From: Saccoglossus kowalevskii
Lineage: Eukaryota > Hemichordata > Enteropneusta > Harrimaniidae
DNA length: 55,560 nt
Reading direction: 5' to 3'
Assembly (NCBI RefSeq): GCF_000003605.2
Contig: NW_003135242.1
Coordinates: 1-55,560 of the forward strand
A model generated the notes under the pieces. The model had not been told where the DNA came from and ran no database searches. It saw nothing but the letters and a program-made list of their open reading frames with translations. Within the stretch, counting starts at the first letter, position 1, and the number at the start of each line of letters is the position of its first letter. Of the stretch, positions 9,854-22,343 are shown piece by piece. The translations under genes were made by a program, and so were the position numbers.

Positions 9854-9930
9854 GTACATGCTCCCAGTAACACGACGCTACTTTAACGGCATTTTAAGAA
9901 ATAGTTATTCACGTTTTCGAAGTTTTAACT

Positions 9931-10877
9931 ATGCGACCCGTCAATATAATATCCTGTGTACCGTTTCCAAACGAATCTACAAACTTTGCAATCGCTTTTA
10001 ACAACTTTGTAAGCAGTTTGCCTTCGATTTTTCGGCTCGCAGTTGCGATAATCTGCTTATATATGGGGCATTTTCTAGACATTTACTCAATGTTTTCTGA
10101 ATTTAACTGCGGGGTTGTCATTCCAGTGACTTAGGTTAAATATAGAAGCAACTCCGCCAACGTTTCGACGTTTTACACTTTTCACGCTGTTTTCTAACAA
10201 TTTTAAAGTCAGTCAGCTCATGTGATACTCTGCTAATATAGACTGCTTTATCTGGCTTTATCATTTTTGATTTTACAACTGACGTTTTTTATGTGCAAAC
10301 AACTTAGGTCAAACATACAAATAAATCTACAAACTTTGCAATCACTTTACACAACTTTGAATTCACTTTGCGCAACTTTTCACGCCACGTTAACAGCTAA
10401 AAACGCACTGTGTGCCGTCAGCATCAACAAATTGTTCTTTGAAAATAATAGGAAAATTGGAAAAACTTTTCATGAATTTGAAAAAATAAATAAATTTCCA
10501 TGTCTTTCTACTATTAATAAATGACATCACAGTAAAAAAAGATGCAAGAACGTTGCCTCATATCTTTGACATGTGTGTGATGAACAAATAAAATTTCTCC
10601 AGCTAGGTCACTCAAGAAGTCTCCCATGCAACTACTAACCACGCCCGATTGAGCTTAACTTTAGATTTTGTTCGATTACTTACCCACGCTACTGCTTAAA
10701 TAATTTGAAATTGTCCAGAATTGGCGGCTATTTTATGTTTGAAAGTGTTTTAAAATTGATAGCGTTTGCACAAGTAACTTCTTGAATTGACCTATGACCT
10801 GTACATGCTCCCAGTAACACGACGCTACTTTAACGGCATTTTAAGAAATATTTATTCTCGTTTTCGAAGTTTTAACT
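9931..10877 (+). repeat. Monomer M11 with indel cluster
   Basis: 947 bp. It has TTCCAGTGAC. One-base deletions cluster at 10161-10275 and break the AACGTT hairpin. Terminator type TTTTATTT. 5S-like core (-) 10619-10667, followed by CACGCTACTGCTTAAATAAT and GTCCAG, shared with M44. It ends TTATTCTCG. Confidence 0.95.
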
Positions 10878-11832
10878 ATGCGACCCGTCAATATAATATC
10901 CTGTGTACCATTTCCAAACGAATCTACAAACTTTGCAATCGCTTTTAACAACTTTGTAAGCAGTTTGCCTTCGATTTTTCGGCTCGCAGTTGCGATAATC
11001 TGCTTATATATGGGGCATTTTCTAGACATTTACTCAATGTTTTCTGAATTTAACTGCGGGGTTGTCATTCCAATGACTTAGGTTAAATATAGAAGCAACT
11101 CCGCCAACGTTTCGAACGTTTTTACCAACTTTTCACGCTGTTTTCTAACAATTTTAAAGTCAGTCAGCTCATGTGATACTCTGCTAATATAGACTGCTTT
11201 TATCTGGCTTTTATTCATTTTTTGATTTTACAACTGCCGTTTTTTATGTGCAAACAACTTAGGTCAAACATACAAATAAATCTACAAACTTTGCAATCAC
11301 TTTACACAACTTTGAATTCACTTTGCGCAACTTTTCACGCCACGTTAACAGCTAAAAACGCACTGTGTGCCGTCAGCATCAACAAGTTGTTCTTTGAAAA
11401 TAATAGGAAAATTGAAAAAACTTTTCATGAACTTGAAAAAATAAATAAATTTCCATGTCTTTCTACTATTAATAAATGACATCACAGTAAAAAAAGATGC
11501 AAGAACGTTGCCTCATATCTTTGACATGTGTGTGATGAACAAAAAAACTTTCTCCAGCTAGGTCACTCAAGAAGTCTCCCATGCAACTACTAACCACGCC
11601 CGATTGAGCTTAACTTTAGATTTTGTTCGATTACTTACCCACACTACTGCTTAAGTAATTTGAAATTGACGTGAATTGGCGGTTATTTTATGTTTGAAAG
11701 TGTTTTAAAATTGATAGCGTTTGCACAAGTAACATCTTGAATTGACCTATGACCTGTACATGCTCCCAGTAACACGACGCTACTTTAACGGCATTTTAAG
11801 AAATATTTATTCACGTTTTCGAAGTTTTAACT
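10878..11832 (+). repeat. Monomer M12
   Basis: 955 bp. It has ACCATTTCC and GAACTTGAAA. Terminator T7 after GAAAG. 5S-like core (-) 11574-11622. Linker GACGTG, GGTTATTTTA and ACATCTTG match M5 and M26. Confidence 0.95.
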
Positions 11833-12788
11833 ATGCGACCCGTCAATATAATATACTGTGTACCGTTTCCAAACGAATCTACAAACTTTGCAATCGCTTT
11901 TAACAACTTTGTAAGCAGTTTGCCTTCAATTTTTCGGCTCGCAGTTGCGATAATCTGCTTATATATGGGGCATTTTTTAGACATTTACTCAATGTTTTCT
12001 GAATTTAACTGCGGGGTTGTCATTCCAATGACTTAGGTTAAATATAGAAGCAACTCCGCCAACGTTTCGAACGTTTTTACCAACTTTTCACGCTGTTTTC
12101 TATCAATTTTAAAGTCAGTCAGCTCATGTGATACTCTGCTAATATAGAGTGCTTTTATCTGGCTTTTATTCATTTTTTGATTTTACAACTGCCTTTTTTT
12201 ATGTGCAAACAACTTAGGTCAAACATACAAATAAATCTACAAACTTTGCAATCACTTTACACAACTTTGAATTCACTTTGCGCAACTTTTCACGCCACGT
12301 TAACAGCTAAAAACGCACTGTGTGCCGTCAGCATCAACAAGTTGTTCTTTGAAAATAATAGGAAAATTGAAAAAAACTTTTCATGAATTTGAAAAAATAA
12401 ATAAATTTCCATGTCTTTCTAATATTAATAAATGACATCACAGTAAAAAAAGATGCAAGAACGTTGCCTCATATCTTTGACATGTGTGTGATGAACAAAA
12501 ACAATTTCTCCAGCTAGGTCACTCAAGAAGTCTCCCATGCAACTACTAACCACGCCCGATTGAGCTTAACTTTAGATTTTGTTCGATTACTTACCCACAC
12601 TACTGCTTAAGTAATTTGAAACTGGCCTGAATTGGCGGCTATTTTATGTTTGAAAGTGTTTTAAAATTGATAGCGTTTGCACAAGTAACTTCTTGAATTG
12701 ACCTATGACCTGTACATGCTCCCAGTAACACGACGCTACTTTAACGGCATTTTAAGAAATATTTATTCACGTTTTCGAAGTTTTAACT
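11833..12788 (+). repeat. Monomer M13
   Basis: 956 bp. It has ATATACTGTG, CTTCAATTTTTC, CATTTTTTAGAC, ATAGAGTGC, CTGCCTTTTTTT and GAAAAAAAC (frameshift in the 77-codon frame). 5S-like core (-) 12530-12578; TTGTTTTT terminator; linker AAACTGGCC. Confidence 0.95.
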
Positions 12789-13743
12789 ATGCGACCCGTC
12801 AATATAATATCCTGTGTACCGTTTCCAAACGAATCTACAAACTTTGCAATCGCTTTTAACAACTTTGTAAGCAGTTTGCCTTCAATTTTACGGCTCGCAG
12901 TTGCGATAATCTGCTTATATATGGGGCATTTTTTAGACATTTACTCAATGTTTTCTGAATTTAACTGCGGGGTTGTCATTCCAATGACTTAGGTTAAATA
13001 TAGAAGCAACTCCGCCAACGTTTCGAACGTTTTTACCAACTTTTCACGCTGTTTTCTAACAATTTTAAAGTCAGTCAGCTCATGTGATACTCTGCTAATA
13101 TAGAGTGCTTTTATCTGGCTTTTATTCATTTTTTGATTTTACAACTGCCGTTTTTTTTGTGCAAACAACTTAGGTCAAACATACAAATAAATCTACAAAC
13201 TTTGCAATCACTTTACACAACTTTGAATTCACTTTGCGCAACTTTTCACGCCACGTAACAGCTAAAAACGCACCGTGTGCCGTCAGCATCAACAAGTTGT
13301 TCTTTGAAAATAATAGGAAAATTGAAAAAACTTTTCATGAATTTGAAAAAATAAATACATTTCCATTTCTTTCTACTATTAATAAATGACATCACAGTAA
13401 AAAAAGATGAAAGAACGTTGCCTCATATCTTTGACATGTGTGTGATGAACAAAAAAAAATTTCTCCAGCTAGGTCACTCAAGAAGTCTCCCATGCAACTA
13501 CTAACCACGCCCGATTGGGATTAACTTTAGATTTTGTTCGATTACTTACCCACACTACTGCTTAAGTAATTTGAAATTGTCCTGAATTGGCGGCTATTTT
13601 ATGTTTGAAAGTGTTTTAAAATTGATAGCGTTTGCACAAGTAACTTCTTGAATTGACCTATGACCTGTACATGCTCCCAGTAACACGACGCTACTTTAAC
13701 GGCATTTTAAGAAATATTTATTCTCGTTTTCGAAGTTTAAACT
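12789..13743 (+). repeat. Monomer M14
   Basis: 955 bp. It has CTTCAATTTTACGG, TTTTTAGAC, ATAGAGTGC, TTTTTTTTGTGC (loss of the ATG of the 77-codon frame), CCATTTCTTTC and GATGAAAGAA. 5S-like core (-) 13485-13533 carries GATTGGGATT, as in M18. It ends TTATTCTCG and GTTTAAAC. Confidence 0.95.
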
Positions 13744-14697
13744 ATGCGACCCGTCAATATAATATCCTGTGTACCATTTCCAAACGAATCTACAAACTTT
13801 GCAATCGCTTTTAACAACTTTGTAAGCAGTTTGCCTTCGATTTTTCGGCTCGCAGTTGCGATAATCTGCTTATATATGGGGCATTTTCTAGACATTTACT
13901 CAATGTTTTCTGAATTTAACTGCGGGGTTGTCATTCCAATGACTTGGGTTAAATATAGAAGCAACTCCGCCAACGTTTCGAACGTTTTTACCAACTTTTC
14001 ACGCTGTTTTCTAACAATTTTAAAGTCAGTCAGCTCATGTGATACTCTGCTAATATAGACTGCTTTTATCTGGCTTTTATTCATTTTTTGATTTTACAAC
14101 TGCCGTTTTTTATGTGCAAACAACTTAGGTCAAACATACAAATAAATCTACAAACTTTGCAATCACTTTACACAACTTTGAATTCACTTTGCGCAACTTT
14201 TCACGCCACGTTAACAGCTAAAAACGCACTGTGTGCCGTCAGCATCAACAAGTTTGTTTTTGAAAATAATAGGAAAATTGAAAAAACTTTTCATGAATTT
14301 GAAAAAATAAATAAATTTCCATGTCTTTCTACTATTAATAAATGACATCACAGTAAAAAAAGATGCAAGAACGTTGCCTCATATCTTTGACATGTGTGTG
14401 ATGAACAAAACAATTTCTCCAGCTAGGTCACTCAAGAAGTCTCCCATGCAACTACTAACCACGCCCGATTGAGCTTAACTTTAGATTTTGTTCGATTACT
14501 TACCCACACTACTGCTTAAGTAATTTGAAATTGGCCTGAATTGGCGGCTATTTTATGTTTGAAAGTGTTTTAAAATTGATAGCGTTTGCACAAGTAACTT
14601 CTTGAATTGACCTATGACCTGTACATGCTCCCAGTAACACGACGCTACTTTAACGGCATTTTAAGAAATATTTATTCTCGTTTTCGAAGTTTAAACT
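13744..14697 (+). repeat. Monomer M15
   Basis: 954 bp. TAG becomes TGG in GACTTGGGTT, extending the 67-codon frame to 104 codons in this copy only. It has ACCATTTCC and AGTTTGTTTTTG. Shortest C-interrupted terminator (TTGTTTT). 5S-like core (-) 14439-14487; linker ATTGGCCTG. Confidence 0.95.
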
Positions 14698-15653
14698 ATG
14701 CGACCCGTCAATATAATATCCTGTGTACCATTTCCAAACGAATCTACAAACTTTGCAATCGCTTTTAACAACTTTGTAAGCAGTTTGCCTTCGATTTTTC
14801 GGCTCGCAGTTGCGATAATCTGCTTATATATGGGGCATTTTCTAGACATTTACTCAATGTTTTCTGAATTTAACTGCGGGATTGTCATTCCAACGACTTA
14901 GGTTAAATATAGAAGCAACTCCGCCAACGTTTCGAACGTTTTTACCAACTTTTCACGCTGTTTTCTAACAATTTTAAAGTCAGTCAGCTCATGTGATACT
15001 CTGCTAATATAGACTGCTTTTATCTGGCTTTTATTCATTTTTTGATTTTACAACTGCCGTTTTTTATGTGCAAACAACTTAGGTCAAACATACAAATAAA
15101 TCTACAAACTTTGCAATCACTTTACACAACTTTGAATTCACTTTGCGCAACTTTTCACGCCACGTTAACAGCTAAAAACGCACTGTGTGCCGTCAGCATC
15201 AACAAGTTGTTCTTTGAAAATAACAGGAAAATTGAAAAAACTTTTCATGAATTTGAAAAAATAAATAAATTTCCATGTCTTTCTACTATTAATAAATGAC
15301 ATCACAGTAAAAAAAGATGCAAGAACGTTGCCTCATATCTTTGACATGTGTGTGATGAACAAAAAAAACTTTCTCCAGCTAGGTCACTCAAGAAGTCTCC
15401 CATGCAACTACTAACCACGCCCGATTGAGCTTAACTTTAGATTTTGTTCGATTACTTACCCACACTACTGCTTAAGTAATTTGAAATTGGCCTGAATTGG
15501 CGGCTATTTTATGTTTGAAAGTGTTTTAAAATTGATAGCGTTTGCACAAGTAACTTCTTGAATTGACCTATGACCTGTACATGCTCCCAGTAACACGACG
15601 CTACTTTAACGGCATTTTAAGAAATATTTATTCACGTTTTCGAAGTTTTAACT
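14698..15653 (+). repeat. Monomer M16
   Basis: 956 bp. It has ACCATTTCC, GCGGGATTGTC, CCAACGAC and AATAACAGG. 5S-like core (-) 15395-15443; T8 after GAAAG; linker ATTGGCCTG. Confidence 0.95.
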
Positions 15654-16608
15654 ATGCGACCCGTCAATATAATATCCTGTGTACCGTTTCCAAACGAATC
15701 TACAAACTTTGCAATCGCTTTTAACAACTTTGTAAGCAGTTTGCCTTCGATTTTTCGGCTCGCAGTTGCGATAATCTGCTTATATATGGGGCATTTTCTA
15801 GACATTTACTCAATGTTTTCTGAATTTAACTGCGGGGTTGTCATTCCAATGACTTAGGTTAAATATAGAAGCAACTCCGCCAACGTTTCGAACGTTTTTA
15901 CCAACTTTTCACGCTGTTTTCTAACAATTTTAAAGTCAGTCAGCTCATGTGATACTCTGCTAATATAGACTGCTTTTATTTGGCTTTTATTCATTTTTTG
16001 ATTTTACAACTGCCGTCTTTTATGTGCAAACAACTTAGGTCAAACATACAAATAAATCTACAAACTTTGCAATCACTTTACACAACTTTGAATTCACTTT
16101 GCGCAACTTTTCACGCCACGTTAACAGCTAAAAACGCACTGTGTGCCGTCAGCATCAACAAATTGTTCTTTGAAAATAATAGGAAAATTGAAAAAACTTT
16201 TCATGAATTTGAAAAAATAAATAAATTTCCATGTCTTTCTACTATTAATAAATGACATCACAGTAAAAAAAGATGCAAGAACGTTGCCTCATATCTTTGA
16301 CATGTGTGTGATGAACAAAAAAAATTTCTCCAGCTAGGTCACTCAAGAAGTCTCCCATGCAACTACTAACCACGCCCGATTGAGCTTAACTTTAGATTTT
16401 GTTCGATTACTTACCCACACTACTGCTTAAGTAATTTCAAATTGACCTGAATTGGCGGCTATTTTATGTTTGAAAGTGTTTTAAAATTGATAGCGTTTGC
16501 ACAAGTAACTTCTTGAATTGACCTATGACCTGTACATGCTCCCAGTAACACGACGCTACTTTAACGGCATTTTAAGAAATATTTATTCACGTTTTCGAAG
16601 TTTTAACT
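15654..16608 (+). repeat. Monomer M17
   Basis: 955 bp. The TTTTATTTGG, CCGTCTTTT and CAAATTGTT combination is shared with M38, and partly with M52. 5S-like core (-) 16350-16398; pure T-run; TTTCAAATTGACCTG. Confidence 0.95.
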
Positions 16609-17561
16609 ATGCGACCCGTCAATATAATATCCTGTGTACCATTTCCAAACGAATCTACAAACTTTGCAATCGCTTTTAACAACTTTGTAAGCAGTTTGCC
16701 TTCGATTTTTTGGCTCGCAGTTGCGATAATCTGCTTATATATGGAGCATTTTCTAGACATTTACTCAATGTTTTCTGAATTTAACTGCGGGGTTGTCATT
16801 CCAATGACTTAGGTTAAATATAGAAGCAACTCCGCCAACGTTTCGAACGTTTTTACCAACTTTTCACGCTGTTTTCTAACAATTTTAAAGTCAGTCAGCT
16901 CATGTGATACTCTGCTAATATAGACTGCTTTATCTGAGCTTTTATCATTTTTGATTTTACAACTGCCGTTTTTTATGTGCAAACAACTTAGGTCAAACAT
17001 ACAAATAAATCTACAAACTTTGCAATCACTTTACACAACTTGAATTCACTTTGCGCAACTTTTCACGCCACGTTAACAGCTAAAAACGCACTGTGTGCCG
17101 TCAGCATCAACAAGTTGTTCTTTGAAAATAATAGGAAAATTGAAAAAACTTTTCATGAATTTGAAAAAATAAATAAATTTCCATGTCTTTCTACTATTAA
17201 TAAATGACATCACAGTAAAAAAAGATGCAAGAACGTTGCCTCATATCTTTGACATGTGTGTGATGAACAAAAAAAAATTTCTCCAGCTAGGTCGCTCAAG
17301 AAGTCTCCCATGCAACTACTAACCACGCCCGATTGGGATTAACTTTAGATTTTGTTCGATTACTTACCCACACTACTGCTTAAGTAATTTGAAATTGTCC
17401 TGAATTGGCGGCTATTTTATGTTTGAAAGTGTTTTAAAATTGATAGCGTTTGCACAAGTAACTTCTTGAATTGACCTATGACCTGTACATGCTCCCAGTA
17501 ACACGACGCTACTTTAACGGCATTTTAAGAAATATTTATTCTCGTTTTCGAAGTTTTAACT
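16609..17561 (+). repeat. Monomer M18
   Basis: 953 bp. It has ACCATTTCC after TTATTCACG (a recombinant pairing), TTTTTTGGCTC, ATGGAGC, and small indels at 16927-16955 and ~17040. AGGTCGCTC breaks one AGGTCA. 5S-like core (-) 17303-17351 with GATTGGGATT. Confidence 0.95.
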
Positions 17562-18517
17562 ATGCGACCCGTCAATATAATATCCTGTGTATCATTTCCA
17601 AACGAATCTACAAACTTTGCAATCGCTTTTAACAACTTTGTAAGCAGTTTGCCTTCGATTTTTCGGCTCGCAGTTGCGATAATCTGCTTATATATGGGGC
17701 ATTTTCTAGACATTTACTCAATGTTTTCTGAATTTAACTGCGGGGTTGTCATTCCAATGACTTAGGTTAAATATAGAAGCAACTCCGCCAACGTTTCGAA
17801 CGTTTTTACCAACTTTTCACGCTGTTTTCTAACAATTTTAAAGTCAGTCAGCTCATGTGATACTCTGCTAATATAGACTGCTTTTATCTGGCTTTTATTC
17901 ATTTTTTGATTTTACAACTGCCGTTTTTTATGTGCAAACAACTTAGGTCAAACATACAAATAAATCTACAAACTTTGCAATCACTTTACACAACTTTGAA
18001 TTCACTTTACCCAAATTTTCACGCTAAGTTAACAGCTAAAAACGCACTAAGTGCCGTCAGCATCAACAAGTTGTTCTTTGAAAATAATAGGAAAATTGAA
18101 AAAACTTTTCATGAATTTGAAAAAATAAATAAATTTCCATGTCTTTCTACTATTAATAAATGACATCACAGTAAAAAAAGATGCAAGAAAGTTGCCTCAT
18201 ATCTTTGACATGTGTGTGATGAACAAAAAAAAATGTCTCCAGCTAGGTCACTCAAGAAGTCTCCCATGCAACTACTAACCACGCCCGATTGAGCTTAACT
18301 TTAGATTTTGTTCGATTACTTACCCACACTACTGCTTAAGTAATTTGAAATTGACCTGAATTGGCGGCTATTTTATGTTTGAAAGTGTTTTAAAATTGAT
18401 GGCGTTTGCACAAGTATTTTCTTGAATTGACCTATGACCTGTACATGCTCCCAGTAACACGACGCTACTTTAATGGCACTTTAAGAAATATTTATTCACG
18501 TTTTTGAAGTTTTAACT
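17562..18517 (+). repeat. Monomer M19
   Basis: 956 bp. It has GTATCATTTCC, TTACCCAAATTTTC, CACGCTAAG and CACTAAGTG. It repeats M4's CAAGAAAGTTGCC, ATGTCTCC, ATTGATGGCG, AATGGCACTT and TTTTTGAAG. 5S-like core (-) 18259-18307. Confidence 0.95.
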
Positions 18518-19475
18518 ATAATATAATATAATATAATATCCTGTGTACCGTTTCCAAACGAATCTACAAACTTTGCAATCGCTTTTAACAACTTTGTAAG
18601 CAGTTTGCCTTCGATTTTTCGGCTCGCAGTTGCGATAATCTGCTTATATATGGGGCATTTCCTAGATATTTACTCAATGTTTTCTGAATTTAACTGCGGG
18701 GTTGTCATTCCAATGACTTAGGTTAAATATAGAAGCAACTCCGCCAACGTTTCGAACGTTTTTACCAACTTTTCACGCTGTTTTCTATCAATTTTAAAGT
18801 CAGTCAGCTCATGTGATACTCTACTAATATAGACTGCTTTTATCTGGCTTTTATTCATTTTTTGATTTTACAACTGCCGTTTTTTATGTGCAAACAACTT
18901 AGGTCAAACATACAAATAAATCTACAAACTTTTGCAATCACTTTTACACAACTTTGAATTCACTTTACCCAAATTTTCACGCTAAGTTAACAGCTAAAAA
19001 CGCACTAAGTGCCGTCAGCATCAACAAAGTGTCTTTGAAAATAATAGGAAAATTGAAAAAACTTTTCATGAATTTGAAAAAATAAATAAATTTTCCATGT
19101 CTTTCTACTATTAATAAATGACATCACAGTAAAAAAAGATGCAAGAACGTTGCCTCATATCTTTGACATGTGTGTGATGAACAAAAAAAAATTTCTCCAG
19201 CTAGGTCACTCAAGAAGTCTCCCATGCAACTACTAACCACGCCCGATTGAGCTTAACTTTAGATTTTGTTCGATTACTTACCCACACTACTGCTTAAGTA
19301 ATTTGAAATTGGCCTGAATTGGCGGCTATTTTATGTTTGAAAGTGTTTTAAAATTGATAGCGTTTGCACAAGTAACTTCTTGAATTGACCTATGACCTGT
19401 ACATGCTCCCAGTAACACGACGCTACTTTAACGGCAATTTAAGAAATATTTATTCACGTTTTCGAAGTTTTAACT
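18518..19475 (+). repeat. Monomer M20, microsatellite replacement
   Basis: 958 bp. The anchor is replaced by the same ATAAT repeat as M5. It has CCTAGATATT, CTACTAATAT, extra T in ACTTTTGC and CTTTTACAC, and CAAAGTGTC (clustered indels 18925-19095). 5S-like core (-) 19217-19265; linker ATTGGCCTG. Confidence 0.95.
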
Positions 19476-20430
19476 ATGCGACCCGTCAATATAATATCCT
19501 GTGTACCGTTTCCAAACGAATCTACAAACTTTGCAATCGCTTTTAACAACTTTGTAAGCAGTTTGCCTTCGATTTTTCGGCTCGCAGTTGCGATAATCTG
19601 CTTATATATGGGGCATTTTCTAGACATTTACTCAATGTTTTCTGAATTTAACTGCGGGGTTGTCATTCCAATGACTTAGGTTAAATATAGAAGCAACTCC
19701 GCCAACGTTTCGAACGTTTTTACCAACTTTTCACGCTGTTTTCTAACAATTTTAAAGTCAGTCAGCTCATGTGATACTCTGCTAATATAGACTGCTTTTA
19801 TCTGGCTTTTATTCATTTTTTGATTTTACAACTGCCGTTTTTTATGTGCAAACAACTTAGGTCAAACATACAAATAAATCTACAAACTTTGCAATCACTT
19901 TACACAACTTTGAATTCACTTTGCGCAACTTTTCACGCCACGTTAACAGCTAAAAACGCACTGTGTGCCGTCAGCATCAACAAGTTGTTCTTTGAAAATA
20001 ATAGGAAAATTGAAAAAACTTTTCATGAATTTGAAAAAATAAATAAATTTCCATGTCTTTCTACTATTAATAAATGACATCACAGTAAAAAAAGATGCAA
20101 GAACGTTGCCTCATATCTTTGACATGTGTGTGATGAACAAAAACAATTTCTCCAGCTAGGTCACTCAAGAAGTCTCCCATGCAACTACTAACCACGCCCG
20201 ATTGAGCTTAACTTTAGATTTTGTTCGATTACTTACCCACACTACTGCTTAAGTAATTTGAAACTGGCCTGAATTGGCGGCTATTTTATGTTTGAAAGTG
20301 TTTTAAAATTGATAGCGTTTGCACAAGTAACTTCTTGAATTGACCTATGACCTGTACATGCTCCCAGTAACACGACGCTACTTTAACGGCATTTTAAGAA
20401 ATATTTATTCACGTTTTCGAAGTTTTAACT
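19476..20430 (+). repeat. Monomer M21
   Basis: 955 bp, close to consensus. TTGTTTTT terminator; 5S-like core (-) 20172-20220; linker AAACTGGCC. Confidence 0.95.
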
Positions 20431-21387
20431 ATGCGACCCGTCAATATAATATCCTGTGTACCGTTTCCAAACGAATCTACAAACTTTGCAATCGCTTTTA
20501 ACAACTTTGTAAGCAGTTTGCCTTCGATTTTTCGGCTCGCAGTTGCCATAATCTGCTTATATATGGGGCATTTTCTAGACATTTACTCAATGTTTTCTGA
20601 ATTTAACTGCGGGGTTGTCATTCCAATGACTTAGGTTAAATATAGAAGCAACTCCGCCAACGTTTCGAACGTTTTTACCAACTTTTCACGCTGTTTTCTA
20701 ACAATTTTAAAGTCAGTCAGCTCATGTGATACTCTGCTAATATAGACTGCTTTTATCTGGCTTTTATTCATTTTTTGATTTTACAACTGCCGTTTTTTAT
20801 GTGCAAACAACTTAGGTCAAACATACAAATAAATCTACAAACTTTGCAATCACTTTACACAACTTTGAATTCACTTTGCGCAACTTTTCACGCCACGTTA
20901 ACAGCTAAAAACGAACTGTGTGCCGTCAGCATCAACAAGTTGTTCTTTGAAAATAATAGGAAAATTGAAAAAACTTTTCATGAATTTGAAAAAATAAATA
21001 AATTTCCATGTCTTTCTACTATTAATAAATGACATCACAGTAAAAAAAAGATGCAAGAACGTTGCCTCAGATCTTTGACATGTGTGTGATGAACAAAAAA
21101 ATATTTCTCCAGCTAGGTCACTCAAGAAGTTTCCCATGCAACTACTAACCACGCCCGATTGAGCTTAACTTTAGATTTTGTTCGATTACTTACCCACACT
21201 ACTGCTTAAGTAATTTGAAATTGAAATGAATTGGCGGCTATTTTATGTTTGAAAGTGTTTTAAAATTGATAGCGTTTGCACAAGTAACTTCTTGAATTGA
21301 CCTATGACCTGTACATGCTCCCAGTAACACGACGCTACTTTAACGGCATTTTAAGAAATATTTATTCACGTTTTCGAAGTTTTAACT
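20431..21387 (+). repeat. Monomer M22
   Basis: 957 bp. It has TTGCCATAATC, AAACGAACTG (shared with M53), CCTCAGATCT and the TATTTTTTT terminator. 5S-like core (-) 21129-21177 with AGTTTCCC; linker ATTGAAATG. Confidence 0.95.
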
Positions 21388-22343
21388 ATGCGACCCGTCA
21401 ATATAATATCCTGTGTACCGTTTCCAAACGAATCTACAAACTTTGCAATCGCTTTTAACAACTTTGTAAGCAGTTTGCCTTCGATTTTTCGGCTCGCAGT
21501 TGCGATAATCTGCTTATATATGGGGCATTTTCTAGACATTTACTCAATGTTTTCTGAATTTAACTGCGGGGTTGTCATTCCAATGACTTAGGTTAAATAT
21601 AGAAGCAACTCCGCCAACGTTTCGAACGTTTTTACCAACTTTTCACGCTGTTTTCTAACAATTTTAAAGTCAGTCAGCTCACGTGATACTCTGCTAATAT
21701 AGACTGCTTTTATCTGGCTTTTATTCATTTTTTATTTTACAACTGCCGTTTTTTATGTGCAAACAACTTAGGTCAAACATACAAATAAATCTACAAACTT
21801 TGCAATCACTTTACACAACTTTGAATTCACTTTGCGCAACTTTTCACGCCACGTTAACAGCTAAAAACGCACTGTGTGCCGTCAGCATCAACAAGTTGTT
21901 CTTTGAAAATAATAGGAAAATTGAAAAAACTTTTCATGAATTTGAAAAAATAAATAAATTTCCATGTCTTTCTACTATTAATAAATGACATCACAGTAAA
22001 AAAAAGATGCAAGAACGTTACCTCAGATCTTTGACATGTGTGTGATGAACAAAAAAATATTTCTCCAGCTAGGTCACTCAAGAAGTCTCCCATGCAACTA
22101 CTAACCACGCCCGATTGAGCTTAACTTTAGATTTTGTTCGATTACTTACCCACACTACTGCTTAAGTAATTTGAAATTGAAATGAATTGGCGGCTATTTT
22201 ATGTTTGAAAGTGTTTTAAAATTGATAGCGTTTGCACAAGTAACTTCTTGAATTGACCTATGACCTGTACATGCTCCCAGTAACACGACGCTACTTTAAC
22301 GGCATTTTAAGAAATATTTATTCACGTTTTCGAAGTTTTAACT
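21388..22343 (+). repeat. Monomer M23
   Basis: 956 bp. It has CTCACGTGAT, TTTTTTATTTTAC, CGTTACCTCAGATCT and the TATTTTTTT terminator. 5S-like core (-) 22085-22133; linker ATTGAAATG. Confidence 0.95.

Larger units (their letters stand above)
8975..9930 (+). repeat. Monomer M10 (used as reference copy)
   Basis: 956 bp. All modules are intact: A3 9018-9067, A1 9203-9244, A2 9376-9446, AATAAA-like A/T-rich tract ~9525-9550, 5S-like core (-) 9672-9720, DR1 9841-9853. It ends with AATAGTTATT, as M3 does. I recognise nothing in the remaining segments (9068-9202, 9245-9375, 9447-9637, 9721-9840, 9854-9930). Confidence 0.95.

Noticed and set aside
13744-14058. 104-codon open frame in M15
   Set aside because: It exists only because a single TAG to TGG change removes the stop in this one monomer.
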